A stretch of 64,000 nucleotides of DNA from Ilumatobacteraceae bacterium (GCA_033344875.1 JAWPMO010000001.1:62001-126000); one strand, 5' to 3'; positions 25,281 to 34,791 are shown, counted from the first letter of the stretch. Notes: generated by a model from the sequence alone, not told the origin. Made by a program: numbers and translations.

Positions 25281-25515
25281 GGGCCGATCTGCGGTGCGTG
25301 CTCGTCTGATGCGGCCGCGTTGCGCGGTCGGAGCACCGATGCCTGGTTTATCGAGTGCGCGTCGTGCGCTGACCCCGACGAGCAGAATGCCGGTTCCTGA
25401 GCGGCTGTAGCTGGCAGCGATGGCCGTCACTACGGGCGCCGGCACGCGCATGACCGGCGTGCTGATGACCACGACCATGGCTGGCGTCGAACGTGCGCGC
25501 ATGCAGCGGCTCGCG

Positions 25516-27039
25516 TCAGCCGTAGCGGACGAGCTCTTCGAATGGGCCGATCGCCAGCCCGTCGCGGATCTCGCGATCGCCGAGCGGCGCGCCGAGCTCG
25601 ATCGTCACCGCGGAGGGCGGGTTGCCGGGACACGGCTGTGTGCTGCCCTCGGGCGGGATCACGGCGAACGCGACTCGCACGGCGTCGTCCGTCTCGACCA
25701 CCTGCGGGCCGAGGAGCTGGTCGCCCATCTCACGGCCGCCGGCACACCCGAACTCGGTGACGAGCAGGTGCAGCGCGGTGCTGTCAGGCGTCGGCGCCGG
25801 GCGATCGGGGTTGAGCTCCCACTCGACACTGTTCAAGCCGGGCGGCAGGACACGGCGGACATCGCAGTCGCTCGCGCCGGACAACCCCGACACCGCCCAT
25901 CCGGCCCGGGTGAGCTCGAGCGGCACCAGCGTGAAGCTCGACCCGTTCGGCGAGATGACGGTCGCCCACTCGTCGGTCAGATCGAGCAGCCACCACTCGA
26001 GTTGGTCGGGGACGTAGGTGAAGTCGTCGGAACCCGACGCCTCGTCGATCGTGTCCTGGAGCTCGGGGAAGTCGGCGAGCGGGCGCAGCGGCTGGATCGC
26101 GCCGAGCGTGAACCGTATGCCGGCGCATTCGACGGCGGTGTCGGGCGGATAGGTGCCGTCGGCGCCCGGCAAGTCGATCACGTCGAGCGTCGAGCCGGGT
26201 TCGATCGCGGGCGGCAGATCGTCGACCACGGTCGCGTCGAGGCACGCCATTTCGACTGCCACGCGCTCGGCGACGGCGGCCGCGATGGCGCGCTGCTCGT
26301 CCGGGGTGACCGGCCTCGAGGCGTGGAGTTCGACCCGGATCCGGAGCCCTCCACCCGACGAACCGTCCACCGGCAGGTCCGGATCCTGGAGGAGCGGCGT
26401 CAACGCTTCCTGTGCGGCGAGCAGGTCGTCTTCGGTGAAGTCCACCTGCACGACGTCGAATGCGACGCCCCATTCGCCGATCGGCCGATCGTCCTCGATC
26501 GCAGGTCGCGGGTCGACGCCGACGTCGTCAGTCGGGCGGGGACGTCGTTCGGCGAGCGCGGCGCGGTGTGGAGCCGGGTCGTCCGTCACCGCCAAGACGA
26601 TGGTGCCGCCGGCGTCGCGGTCGATCAAGATGGCCCCGAACACGTCGCGGTGCTCGTTGCCGTACGTGCGGACGACTCCCATGAAGATCTCGTCCGGGTT
26701 GGAGGAGCCAGCGAGATCGCCGAGCACGTCGGTCGTCACGTACGGCACGTCGGAGCACGCGACCAGCGCAGCCTCGCGCGATACGGGCGTACCGTCGCCG
26801 CCCGGCGACGACGTCGGCGGCTCGGACAAGGGCCCCGTGGTGGGTTCAGACGCCCCCGGTGATGCGGACGGGGGCGCGTCCGGCTCAGACGTTGACGCAG
26901 TTTCGGTGGCTGCAGGGCTCGCTGCGGTCGGGCCAGCATCGGTAGTCCGGTCGGCCGTATGACCGCAAGCGGCGAGCATGGTGAGGGCGACGATCGTGAC
27001 GACCCGAGGCATGTGGTTCAGACGCTCAGCGACGCTCAT
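25516..27039 (-). CDS. Large lipoprotein of unknown function
   Basis: A 507-aa exported lipoprotein. The signal peptide ends in lipobox TMLAAC; start ATG 27039 or, nine codons later, ATG 27012 (MPRVVTIVALTMLAAC), both giving a good signal sequence. A Ser/Thr/Pro-rich linker follows to about residue 95, then a globular region with SREAALVACSDVPYVTTDVL, DVFGAILIDRDAGGTIVLAV and VAFDVVQVDFTEDDLLAAQE. These describe a possible repeated small alpha/beta domain, ending with an Ig-like Pro-rich part. I recognise no catalytic motif. It is anchored outside the cell membrane. No operon partner is visible. Confidence 0.75.
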   Translation of the reverse strand: MSVAERLNHMPRVVTIVALTMLAACGHTADRTTDAGPTAASPAATETASTSEPDAPPSASPGASEPTTGPLSEPPTSSPGGDGTPVSREAALVACSDVPYVTTDVLGDLAGSSNPDEIFMGVVRTYGNEHRDVFGAILIDRDAGGTIVLAVTDDPAPHRAALAERRPRPTDDVGVDPRPAIEDDRPIGEWGVAFDVVQVDFTEDDLLAAQEALTPLLQDPDLPVDGSSGGGLRIRVELHASRPVTPDEQRAIAAAVAERVAVEMACLDATVVDDLPPAIEPGSTLDVIDLPGADGTYPPDTAVECAGIRFTLGAIQPLRPLADFPELQDTIDEASGSDDFTYVPDQLEWWLLDLTDEWATVISPNGSSFTLVPLELTRAGWAVSGLSGASDCDVRRVLPPGLNSVEWELNPDRPAPTPDSTALHLLVTEFGCAGGREMGDQLLGPQVVETDDAVRVAFAVIPPEGSTQPCPGNPPSAVTIELGAPLGDREIRDGLAIGPFEELVRYG

Positions 27040-27394
27040 CGGTTCCCACAGTCTCGCAGCTGTCACGAGCCTGCGATGCCAGCATCGTGAGAGGCTGACA
27101 CGGCCCGGGCGACCGCACATACCCCACCGCTCGGCCCAACGGCACACCTCGAGCGTCGCGCCACGTGCATTGAAGCGCTTCTGCCCGGCGGGGCGCTCGG
27201 TATCACGATCACCGAACGTGGCCCGCGCCCGCCGGTGCCGTACCGCTCGAGCTGCCGGTTCCTGAGCTGGCGCCGTCGGTCACGCGCTGTGTCGACATGC
27301 GCTTCTCGACGGGGGCCGGGCGGTCATGAGGTGATGGCGTGGGCACACGTGGATTTGATGGAACCGACTCGGCCTCTGGGGCATCGTTCTTCTG
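27040..27394. other. Intergenic region upstream of the sigma-factor operon
   Basis: 355 bp with no supported ORF. The only signal I can defend is the candidate ECF promoter at its right end. Confidence 0.5.
27360..27388 (+). promoter_or_regulatory. Candidate ECF-type promoter for the sigma-factor operon
   Basis: GGAACC at 27360-27365 and CGTT at 27385-27388 resemble the -35 (GGAAC) and -10 (CGTT) boxes recognised by group-IV sigma factors, with spacing at the long end of the usual range. Transcription would begin only a few bases before the ATG at 27395, giving a near-leaderless mRNA. This suggests autoregulation. Confidence 0.4.
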
Positions 27395-27886
27395 ATGGAG
27401 CGAGTGGAACCTGACAGAAGTCCAGCAGCGGCGCCAGATGGTGAGCGGTCATTCGACCTCTTCTACGAGGATGCCTGGACACGGAGCGTTCGGCTTGCGG
27501 CGTTGCTGACCCAGGACAGCTCGGTGGCCGAGGAGATCGCCCAGGACGCGTTCGTTGCAGTGATGGACCGCTGGTCGAGTCTCGACGAACCGGCCGGCTA
27601 CCTGTATCGCTGCGTCACGAACGCGGCGATGCTGTACCACCGCTCAGCGGGCACGGCCCGACGAAAGCTCCTACTCGTCGGGATACCCGAACCCGCACGT
27701 CCAGAGTTCGATCACTTGGCTGATGCGGTCGCATCGCTCCAGTTTCGTCAGCGTGCCGTCATCGTTCTGCGCTACTACCTGCAGCTCAGCGAACGAGAGA
27801 TCGCTGATGCGTTGGGCTGTCGACCCGGAACCGTCAAGTCGCTCGCCTCGCGAGCGCTGTCCCGCCTACACAAGGAGTTGTCATGA
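27395..27886 (+). CDS. ECF (group IV) RNA polymerase sigma factor
   Basis: A 163-aa SigE50/SigM-like sigma factor of the type common in actinobacteria. Region 2 (FDLFYEDAWTRSVRLAALLT, then AEEIAQDAFVAVMDRWSSLD, with YLYRCVTNAAMLYHRS) binds core enzyme and the -10 element; region 4 (LQFRQRAVIVLRYYLQLSER, EIADALGCRPGTVKSLASRA) binds -35. No C-terminal extension. Its last codons overlap the ATG of the membrane protein that follows, the usual sigma/anti-sigma arrangement. Confidence 0.88.
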   Translation: MERVEPDRSPAAAPDGERSFDLFYEDAWTRSVRLAALLTQDSSVAEEIAQDAFVAVMDRWSSLDEPAGYLYRCVTNAAMLYHRSAGTARRKLLLVGIPEPARPEFDHLADAVASLQFRQRAVIVLRYYLQLSEREIADALGCRPGTVKSLASRALSRLHKELS

Positions 27887-28986
27887 CGACGAACCTGGAC
27901 GAAGACCTGCGCACCTTGTTCGACGCGCAGACTCGGTCGCTCGGGCTGGGTGCCCGACCGGGTCTCGAACGATCAGTGGGTGCACGAACGTACAGTCTCG
28001 AACCAGACGCACCACGCACGGGACTGTGGTGGGCGGCAGCGGCAGTCGCAATCGTTGGGGTCGCTGGCCTCGTGTCGGCAGCCGCGGTGCGAGGCAACGA
28101 CCACGAACCACCGTCGGTGAACCGACCGGGTCCGTCCTCGGTCCCTGCGGCTCCGCCGAGCTACCCATTGTTTGGCGGCGCCGCATCAGTGGACGCCACG
28201 GTCACCGCCGGCGAGTGGACGTCCGAGGTGTACGACCCACCAGTCCTGTACGCCACGCTCGGCCGAGTTGCAGACAATCGCGTCTCCGACATCGTGCACC
28301 TCACCATCGCGACGGTCGACACCCCTCAGTCGCCCATGACCGGCGCAGTACGTTCGGAGGAAACGGTCTCGGGCAAGGCCGTCACCCGCTACGCCGTGGA
28401 CAGCCCCGAGCCGATCCCCGACACCGAGATCCTCGAGTGGAACGTCGGCGGTTTCCGGATCACGATGAACGATAATCCGGTCGCTGACCTTCTTATCGAC
28501 GTACTGACGCCCGTGATCTCCAACGATCATCGTCGCTCGATCGAGCTACAGAATCCGTTAGCCAACCTGCCACCGGACTGGGAACTGCTCGACGAGCCCG
28601 CCGGATTCGACCGAGCGACAGGCCCCAACCTGTCCGCCACGACCGAAGACGGTTCGAGCGTGACACTGCACGTCTGGCCAACACTGATGATGTCCGGTTC
28701 GGATTGGACCATCGTCCAGATCGGCACCGAGCGAGCCTTCCTCAACCCACCTCACGAAGGCGTCAGCGACGTCGACGTCGCTGGCCTTGCGTGGCGAACC
28801 CCGAACGGCGACTGGGCAGTGCTGACCGGTGTCGGCGACCTCGCCCACCAACTCCAGACGGTGAGCGAAGACATCACCTGGGTCGACTACGACACCTGGC
28901 AAGACCGCTACGGACCAGTCGACAAAGACAACGAACCGCAGTCGTCCAGTCCCACCGAAACAACCACCGCCGGCACCGGTCGATAA
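27883..28986 (+). CDS. Single-pass membrane protein coupled to the sigma factor, probable anti-sigma factor
   Basis: A 367-aa protein. A short cytoplasmic N-terminus (MTTNLDEDLRTLFDAQTRSL) is followed by one membrane helix (LWWAAAAVAIVGVAGLVSAAAV, about 48-70) and a large external domain with no recognised family. The N-terminal region is the right size and place for sigma binding, but lacks a zinc H-x3-C-x2-C motif. The ATGA overlap with the sigma gene strongly suggests functional linkage; anti-sigma function is inferred from position. Confidence 0.7.
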   Translation: MTTNLDEDLRTLFDAQTRSLGLGARPGLERSVGARTYSLEPDAPRTGLWWAAAAVAIVGVAGLVSAAAVRGNDHEPPSVNRPGPSSVPAAPPSYPLFGGAASVDATVTAGEWTSEVYDPPVLYATLGRVADNRVSDIVHLTIATVDTPQSPMTGAVRSEETVSGKAVTRYAVDSPEPIPDTEILEWNVGGFRITMNDNPVADLLIDVLTPVISNDHRRSIELQNPLANLPPDWELLDEPAGFDRATGPNLSATTEDGSSVTLHVWPTLMMSGSDWTIVQIGTERAFLNPPHEGVSDVDVAGLAWRTPNGDWAVLTGVGDLAHQLQTVSEDITWVDYDTWQDRYGPVDKDNEPQSSSPTETTTAGTGR

Positions 28987-29239
28987 TCCCGGAGCGACAA
29001 CCCCTTCTGCGCGCTCAGTACGGCACGTACGCGATCGGCCACCCGTCCGAGAATGTGCGCGGGGCCGCGGGTGAGCTGCTTGACGACTCTTCAGGCAGTG
29101 GCGTTGCAGGTGAGACGATGCCGCAATGGAACGATCGACATCAACGTCCTGCCCCTAACGGTTCAAGACGCCGACACCCACGAGATGAGAATGATCTTCT
29201 ACCTCTCGTGCGAGCTCGGGCAGAGACTCTCGGCCGTGG

Positions 29240-29720
29240 CTATCTGTGCTCGTCTCGGATGGCGTCGACGGCGCGCAGGAGCTCGAGGAGCTGTTCGCGG
29301 ACTGTCTGTGCGTGAGCACCGAGTCTCTCGTCGGTTTGGGTGAGGACGGGTGCGAAGAGTTCGCCGGCGTGTCGGTGGGCGGCGCGTCCTGCAGCACTGA
29401 GTTCGAGTCGGTACGACCGTCCGTCGTCGGCGTTGGGAGTGCGGGTGATGTGGCCGCGCCGTTCGAAACGCTTGACGTAGCTCGACACGGTCGTGGGCGC
29501 TGCTGCCATCCAGTGCGCGAGGTCCGACGGTGTCAGCCCTTCGCTCGTCGCCAACACGGAGTAGATCGCGAACTCGTCGGCGTCGAGACCGGACTCCTCG
29601 ATTGCGGTGTCGATGAGTTGGTGAACGGCGAGAGACGAGCCAGGCCTCGAAGAGCACGTTGCTCGGTCCATGACCGATCGGGCGCTTGGCCGTACGCCCG
29701 TTGTCGCCGGTCTTGCTCAT
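29240..29720 (-). pseudogene. MarR-family transcriptional regulator with a frameshift
   Basis: Two frames together make one MarR protein. Frame one starts at ATG 29720 (MSKTGDNGRTAKRPIGHGPS, then NVLFEAWLVSR). Frame two carries on VHQLIDTAIEESGLDADEFA, the winged helix (LTPSDLAHWMAAAPTTVSSY, VKRFERRGHITRTPNADDGR) and the dimerisation helix to the stop at 29240. The break lies near 29625-29638 (one base too many or two too few). ATG 29720 overlaps the stop of the membrane gene upstream (ATGA), so the longer start is the natural one. ATG 29671 in the second frame could still give a protein lacking its first dimerisation helix. Sequencing error cannot be excluded. Confidence 0.75.
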
Positions 29721-30367
29721 GATCCCGAGCCGACGAGTTCACGTTGGTCGGCAGGGTCGGATGCGACAGAGGTGTCGGTGTTCGCTCCGGACAGTCGGGC
29801 CGTGGCTGCCTGCACGACGATCGCTGCCACGGCGGCGAGGAGCAGGAGGCCTGCGGCCCACGAGGTGGTGGTCTTTGCTGCCGACGCCACACCGAGCAGG
29901 TGGGTCGTGGCGTTCGGGTCCGGGTAGCTGGTCAGTGCCAGCCAGGCGAGGATGTTCTCGAGGTAGTCGAATGCCATCGCCGCGAGTGGGAGAGCGGCGA
30001 GCCAGAGAGTCCGACCGGGCCGCGACGAGAGCCGTTTGATGGCGAGGCTCAGCGAGGAGGTCAGGAAGACGCCGATGATGGCCGGGTAGAAGATGTCGGC
30101 CAGTTGCATGTTCCGGTAGGTGTCGCGCCCGTTTGTCCCGCAGTCGTCGAGGAACCGCGTCACGCCGTCAGCAGAGGTGAAGAAGCGCATGTCGGGTGGA
30201 GCCTGGCCACACGCGGCCTCGACTTCGGGAATCGAGAACGGTGCTGACGACGCGAAGAACATCCAGGCGAACGGGACGAAGATCACCGCGCTCGCGATCC
30301 ACAGCTTCCACGAGGCGAATCGAGCGACGAACGGCGTGCCAGTGGTGATCTGGGTTGATGACTTCAT
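29717..30367 (-). CDS. Four-helix membrane protein in MarR operon
   Basis: A 216-aa membrane protein (MKSSTQITTGTPFVARFASW). Helices near residues 20-42 (LWIASAVIFVPFAWMFFASS), 95-115, 125-145 and 165-190; an external loop carries two cysteines (EAACGQAPPD and DDCGTNGRD) that may form a disulphide. Family not recognised. Good ribosome site AAGGGAG before ATG 30367. It is the first gene of an operon with the MarR gene and lies directly behind a perfect 33-bp palindrome that overlaps its likely -10 box, so it is the probable regulated output, perhaps for stress or export. Confidence 0.75.
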   Translation of the reverse strand: MKSSTQITTGTPFVARFASWKLWIASAVIFVPFAWMFFASSAPFSIPEVEAACGQAPPDMRFFTSADGVTRFLDDCGTNGRDTYRNMQLADIFYPAIIGVFLTSSLSLAIKRLSSRPGRTLWLAALPLAAMAFDYLENILAWLALTSYPDPNATTHLLGVASAAKTTTSWAAGLLLLAAVAAIVVQAATARLSGANTDTSVASDPADQRELVGSGS

Positions 30368-30388
30368 TGTGGTGGGCTCCCTTAATAA

Positions 30389-30421
30389 TGCGATCTCGCA
30401 GTATATTACTGCGAGATCGCA
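30389..30421 (-). promoter_or_regulatory. Perfect palindromic operator upstream of the MarR operon
   Basis: Arms TGCGATCTCGCAGTA and TACTGCGAGATCGCA, 15 bp each, around a TAT centre. On the minus strand it includes TAATAT, a plausible -10 box, 22 bp from the start codon of the membrane gene. Length and perfection suit binding of a dimeric (or two dimeric) MarR regulator and classical autorepression. Confidence 0.75.
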
Positions 30422-30427
30422 CTACAT

Positions 30428-30448
30428 GTCAAGGATTGGATCCTTGAC
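30428..30448. promoter_or_regulatory. Second perfect inverted repeat next to the MarR operator
   Basis: Arms GTCAAGGAT and ATCCTTGAC with a TGG loop, only six bases from the 33-bp palindrome. It could be a second operator, part of the lepA promoter region (lepA begins 118 bp further on) or a small hairpin. Confidence 0.4.
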
Positions 30449-30565
30449 GGGAGATCTCAGGTTGGTGACATCGAGATCGCCCAAGAATGTGCTGCAACGC
30501 GAGGCTGAGCGAGAGGCCGAGGCCCGACAGGCCGACCGGCGGCGGCGATAGCCTGGGCGTCCGCC

Positions 30566-32350
30566 ATGGACCTCTCCAAGATCCGCAACTTCTCGATCAT
30601 CGCGCACATCGATCACGGCAAGTCGACGCTGTCCGACCGGATCCTCGAGATCACCGGAGCGGTACAGACGCGCGACATGAAGGCGCAGTACCTCGACTCC
30701 ATGGACCTCGAGCGCGAGCGCGGCATCACGATCAAGGCGCAGAACGTCCGGGTCAACTGGAACGACCACGTGTTCCACCTGATCGACACACCGGGGCACG
30801 TCGACTTCGGCTACGAGGTCAGCCGATCGCTCGCCGCGTGTGAGGGCGTCGTGCTCGTGGTCGACGCCGCGCAGGGCATCGAGGCGCAGACCCTCGCCAA
30901 CTGCTATCTGGCGCTCGAGAGCGATCTCGAGATCGTCGCCTGCCTCAACAAGATCGACCTGCCGGCCGCCGATCCCGACCGGTACGCGATGGAGATCGAG
31001 AACGTGCTCGGCATCCCTGCCGAGGACATCCTCAAGATCTCGGCCAAGACCGGCGACGGCGTGCCCGAGTTGCTCGACGCGATCGCCGAACGCATCCCGG
31101 CGCCCACCGGTGACGCCGATGCACCGCTCCAGGCGTTGATCTTCGACTCGCAGTTCGATCAGTACCGCGGCGTCGTGTCGTCGGTCCGGGTGATGAACGG
31201 TGTCATGGAGTCGGGTGCTCGCCTCCACTTCCTCCAGGCCGCCGCCGATCACGAGGCGCTCGAGATCGGTGCCCGCCAGCCGGTTCCGACGCCGCTGAAG
31301 GCGCTGGGTCCCGGCGAGGTCGGCTACCTGATCGCGGGCATCAAAGACGTCGGCGACGCCCGCTCCGGCGAGACCGTCACCACGGCCTCGAAGGGGTCCG
31401 CCGAGGCGCTGCCCGGCTACCAGGACCCGAAGCCGATGGTCTTCTCCGGCCTGTTCCCGATCGACGGCGACGACTTCGAGAACCTGCGTGACTCGCTCGG
31501 CAAGCTCAAGCTCAACGACGCATCGATCACGTACTCGCCCGAATCCTCGGGCGCACTCGGTTTCGGTTTCCGGTGCGGATTCCTCGGCCTCCTCCACATG
31601 GAGATCGTCAAGGAGCGGCTCGAGCGCGAGTTCGGGCTGGCCCTGATCGCAACGGCGCCGTCCGTCGAGTACCGCGTCACGCAGACCACCGGCGACGTCA
31701 CGGTGGTGTCGAACCCGGCCGATCTGCCCGTGGTGCAGAAGATCGACATCATCGAAGAGCCGATCTTCAAGGTCTCGATCATCACGCCCAAGGAGTACAC
31801 CGGCGCGCTGATGGACCTCTGCCAGAGCCGCCGCGGCGAGATGAAGCGGATGGAGTACCTGTCGCCCGAACGGGTCGAGCTCAACTACGAGGTCCCCCTC
31901 GCCGAGGTCGTCGTCGACTTCTTCGATCAGCTCAAGTCGCGCAGCCAGGGGTACGCCAGCCTCGACTACGAACTCGCCGGCTATCAGCGGGCGAACCTCG
32001 TCAAGGTCGACATCCTGCTCAACGGCATTCCGGCCGACGCATTCGCCACCATCGTGCACCGTGAGTTCGCCGAGGCGTACGGACGCCGGCTGTGCGAGAA
32101 GCTCAAGGAACTGATACCCCGCCAGATGTTCGACGTGCCGATCCAGGCCGCGATCGGCGGCAAGGTGATCTCGCGCGAAACGGTCAAGGCGCGCCGCAAG
32201 GACGTGACGGCCAAGTGTTACGGCGGCGACATCAGCCGCAAGCGCAAGCTGCTCGAGAAGCAGAAAGAGGGCAAGAAGAAGATGAAGTCGATCGGGCGGG
32301 TCGAAGTGCCCGGCGACGTGTTCATCAACGCCCTCAAACTCGACGACTGA
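30566..32350 (+). CDS. lepA: Elongation factor 4 (back-translocase GTPase)
   Basis: A 594-aa LepA with all expected parts: G1 [14 protein letters not shown], switch [15 protein letters not shown]3 [16 protein letters not shown]4 LNKIDLP, domain II, EF-G-like domains III and V ([20 protein letters not shown]) and the LepA-specific C-terminal domain ([40 protein letters not shown]). Length is exactly typical. It reverses or remodels stalled translocation on ribosomes. It is preceded by the MarR-operon operator region and apparently monocistronic. Confidence 0.97.
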   Translation: MDLSKIRNFSIIAHIDHGKSTLSDRILEITGAVQTRDMKAQYLDSMDLERERGITIKAQNVRVNWNDHVFHLIDTPGHVDFGYEVSRSLAACEGVVLVVDAAQGIEAQTLANCYLALESDLEIVACLNKIDLPAADPDRYAMEIENVLGIPAEDILKISAKTGDGVPELLDAIAERIPAPTGDADAPLQALIFDSQFDQYRGVVSSVRVMNGVMESGARLHFLQAAADHEALEIGARQPVPTPLKALGPGEVGYLIAGIKDVGDARSGETVTTASKGSAEALPGYQDPKPMVFSGLFPIDGDDFENLRDSLGKLKLNDASITYSPESSGALGFGFRCGFLGLLHMEIVKERLEREFGLALIATAPSVEYRVTQTTGDVTVVSNPADLPVVQKIDIIEEPIFKVSIITPKEYTGALMDLCQSRRGEMKRMEYLSPERVELNYEVPLAEVVVDFFDQLKSRSQGYASLDYELAGYQRANLVKVDILLNGIPADAFATIVHREFAEAYGRRLCEKLKELIPRQMFDVPIQAAIGGKVISRETVKARRKDVTAKCYGGDISRKRKLLEKQKEGKKKMKSIGRVEVPGDVFINALKLDD

Positions 32351-32377
32351 GCCGCCGCGAGCCGTCGGGCGTCGTCC

Positions 32378-32986
32378 TCAGCGCTCTTCGATGAAGCGCC
32401 AGACGGCGGGGAACAGCAGTCCGGCGGCGATCATCTTGACGAGGTCACCGGCGAGGAACGGACGGACGCCCAGCGCCCAGGCGCTGCTCTCCCCGCCGAA
32501 CATCGGCACGCCGATCACGTGGGCGAGCCACATCGCTCCGACCGTGTACAGCACGACGTTGGCGAGCAGCACCGCCGTGACGAAGGGGACGACCTCGCGG
32601 TCGCGGCCTCGGTCGGCGGCGAAGCCCACCATGGCGGCCATCAGGGGGTAGCAGACGAGGTAGCCGCCGGTGGCGCCGGTGAAGTACGACCAGCCGCCGT
32701 TCCAGTCGGCGAAGAACGGCAGTCCGACGGCGCCGGCGACGACGAACAGGCCGGTGGAGGCGACGCCCCGTCGAGCGCCCAGTGCCCCACCGAGCAGCAC
32801 GGCGCCGAACGTCGCCAGGTTGATCGGGACGGGGGTGAACCCCAGCGGGATCCGAATCTGCGAAGCAGCCGCCATGAGCAGCGCGCCGCTCACGACAAGG
32901 AGCAACGTGCGGTCGCGCAGGGCCGGAACGATGTCGGCCAGGAGGGGTCGGACGGGGCGCGGCAGCGGGGCGATCAGTTCAGACAT
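32378..32986 (-). CDS. bioY: Biotin transporter S component
   Basis: A 202-aa BioY protein, start ATG 32986 (MSELIAPLPRPVRPLLADIV). Six membrane helices with the family blocks IPLGFTPVPINLATFGAVLLGGALGARRG, the glycine-rich FTGATGGYLVCYPLMAAMVG and a C-terminal RPFLAGDLVKMIAAGLLFPA. It is the biotin-binding unit of an ECF transporter. No BioM or BioN ATPase/transmembrane genes are nearby, so it either works alone, as some BioY proteins do, or shares a general ECF module. The frame is open to 33484 upstream, but that part lies antisense to the next gene. Confidence 0.92.
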   Translation of the reverse strand: MSELIAPLPRPVRPLLADIVPALRDRTLLLVVSGALLMAAASQIRIPLGFTPVPINLATFGAVLLGGALGARRGVASTGLFVVAGAVGLPFFADWNGGWSYFTGATGGYLVCYPLMAAMVGFAADRGRDREVVPFVTAVLLANVVLYTVGAMWLAHVIGVPMFGGESSAWALGVRPFLAGDLVKMIAAGLLFPAVWRFIEER

Positions 32987-33113
32987 GTGGGGGCTCCGTG
33001 GGAGGTCGAAGGGGTACGCGAGGACCGTAGCAAAGCCGGGCCGGGGCGGCCGAGTACGGCGGGGTCGGGAAGGGTGACACGAACGGGGGCGGTCGACCGT
33101 CGATACTGGCGTG

Positions 33114-34199
33114 ATGGGACGACGCCGAGTGGCCATCGCGCTGACGGCGGCGCTCGCGGTGGTCGGCGGGGTGGCGACGGCGGCGATCACCCGCATCGAC
33201 GTGGCGGCGACGGTCGGTGAGCAGGCAGAGCGGCTCCTCCCGCCGGTGTCGAGCGTGCCGCTCCCCGGTGATGTCGGCCCGGTCGACACGTCGGAGCCCG
33301 ACCGCGTCGTGGGGAACGGGACGCCCTCCAGCTGCACGTCGGCAGCCGTGGTCGCCGCGGTGGCCGCCGGCGGTGTGATCACGTTCGACTGCGGCCCCGA
33401 TCCGGTGACGATCACGATGACGCAGACGGCGAAGGTCGTGAACACGTCGTCGGTCGTCGTGCTCGACGGGGGTGGGCTGGTCACGCTCGACGGCGCCGGC
33501 CAACGGCGGATCCTCTACATGAACACGTGCGATCCGGCCCAGATCTGGACCACCCCGCACTGCCAGAACCAGGACCACCCCCGACTCGCGGTGCAGGGCC
33601 TGACGTTCGTACGCGGCGACAGCACGGGCGACACGACCGAAGGCGGCGGCGGGGGAGCGATCTTCGTGCGCGGTGGACGTTTCCAGGTGTTCGACAGCGT
33701 GTTCGAGGGCAACCGGTGCGACCCGACCGGCCCCGACCTCGGGGGTGCCGCGCTGCGCGTGCTCAGCCAGTACGAGGGGCTCCCCGTCGTGATCGCGCGC
33801 AGTTCGTTCCGCGACAACGAGTGCTCGAACGGGCCGGCGGTGTCGAGCATCGGGGTGTCGTGGCGGATCTACAACAGCCAGTTCGAGCGCAACCGCGCGA
33901 CCGGTGTGGGGGCGAACCCGGCTCGACCCGGTACGCCAGGTGGCGGCAACGGTGGGGCGATCGCGCTCGACGGCAACCTGTTCACCCTCGACGTCGGCGG
34001 CGTGCTGATGCGCGACAACGTCGCGAACGAGGGCGGCGGTGCGATCTTCTTCGTGTCGAACAACCGCACCGGCGAACTCCGCATCGACCGGTCGACGCTC
34101 GACGGCAACCCGAGCCTCGGGTTCGAGACGTCGGGATATCCGGGCATCTTCTTCCTCGGGCGCGGCGCCCCGCAGGTGACCGCGTCGACGATCCGCTGA
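33114..34199 (+). CDS. Secreted right-handed beta-helix protein
   Basis: A 361-aa exported protein. The signal or anchor helix VAIALTAALAVVGGVATAAI is followed by a Pro-rich linker and a pectate-lyase-like parallel beta-helix. Repeated coil patterns are visible: LAVQGLTFVRGDSTGDTTEG, GGAIFVRGGRFQVFDSVFEG, VSSIGVSWRIYNSQFERNRA, GGAIALDGNLFTLDVGGVLM and GGGAIFFVSNNRTGELRIDR. Four cysteines in the first half may form disulphides. No catalytic set was recognised, so it may be an adhesin or polysaccharide-binding surface protein. GTG 33111 is the alternative start. It is divergent from bioY. Confidence 0.75.
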   Translation: MGRRRVAIALTAALAVVGGVATAAITRIDVAATVGEQAERLLPPVSSVPLPGDVGPVDTSEPDRVVGNGTPSSCTSAAVVAAVAAGGVITFDCGPDPVTITMTQTAKVVNTSSVVVLDGGGLVTLDGAGQRRILYMNTCDPAQIWTTPHCQNQDHPRLAVQGLTFVRGDSTGDTTEGGGGGAIFVRGGRFQVFDSVFEGNRCDPTGPDLGGAALRVLSQYEGLPVVIARSSFRDNECSNGPAVSSIGVSWRIYNSQFERNRATGVGANPARPGTPGGGNGGAIALDGNLFTLDVGGVLMRDNVANEGGGAIFFVSNNRTGELRIDRSTLDGNPSLGFETSGYPGIFFLGRGAPQVTASTIR

Positions 34200-34202
34200 C
34201 GT

Positions 34203-34721
34203 TCAGTCGGCCTCGGGTCCCCGGGCGCGCACGTCGTCGACCGACCGCATGGCGGCACGCAGGTCGGCGAGCCACTCGTCGGTGTTCCGGCCGACCAGCC
34301 GGACACACCATGCCAACGCGTCGGAGCGCGACCGGGCGATGTTGGCGTCGACGAGTGTGTCGAGCACCATGCGCTCGGGTTGCCGCAGCCGTGTCATCGC
34401 CGGTGCGGCCAGGTGGCTGAACACCGCGACCTCGTCGCCGACGCGCACCGCCCAGGCGACCTTGCGTTCGAAGCGGTGCTCGGCCTCGCGGGCGATCGCC
34501 ATGCGTCGGTCGCGGGTGTCTTCCCGGAACGCAGCGATGCGCCCGGCGACGGCCTCGGCCCGGTCGACGGGTGAGGCGTCGTCGCCGACCTCCGGAGCGA
34601 CGATCGTCACCGTGACGGTGATCTCCTCGCGGTCGACGACGATCGCGGGATCGCCTGCGGCGGTCCACTCGTCGGGGAGTCGGCCGGTGAACCATGAAGC
34701 GATGGAGGAGGCGTCGGACAT
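34203..34721 (-). CDS. Conserved actinobacterial protein of unknown function
   Basis: A 172-aa soluble protein, start ATG 34721 (MSDASSIASWFTGRLPDEWT). The first half carries VVDREEITVTVTIVAPEV and RMAIAREAEHRFERKVAWAV, with RVGDEVAVFSHLAAPAMTRL; the C-terminus is helical with NIARSRSDALAWCVRLVGRN. This last part resembles a short ribbon-helix-helix-like S-R-S-D-A-L-x-W segment, so a DNA-binding or regulatory role is conceivable, but I cannot name the family. It converges with the beta-helix gene. Confidence 0.65.
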   Translation of the reverse strand: MSDASSIASWFTGRLPDEWTAAGDPAIVVDREEITVTVTIVAPEVGDDASPVDRAEAVAGRIAAFREDTRDRRMAIAREAEHRFERKVAWAVRVGDEVAVFSHLAAPAMTRLRQPERMVLDTLVDANIARSRSDALAWCVRLVGRNTDEWLADLRAAMRSVDDVRARGPEAD

Positions 34722-34791
34722 GACACCATCCTCGCGTGGTGCTTACAACATTACAACCTATTCGGGCCGGATCGGCGATAGGAACGTCGCC

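Noticed and set aside
25420-26862. 480-codon plus-strand frame opposite the large lipoprotein
   Set aside because: Arg/Gly/Val-rich shadow sequence; the minus-strand frame has a signal peptide and lipobox.
28987-29239. Small ORF between the anti-sigma-like gene and the MarR gene
   Set aside because: Frames here give no plausible protein and no ribosome site; I see nothing in this 250-bp gap.
30425-30551. 41-codon ORF before lepA ending in [17 protein letters not shown]
   Set aside because: It begins inside the second palindrome, has no ribosome site, and could be chance; not supported as a gene.
30422-32059. 545-codon frame antisense to lepA
   Set aside because: Pure antisense shadow of a highly conserved gene; composition is that of complementary codons.
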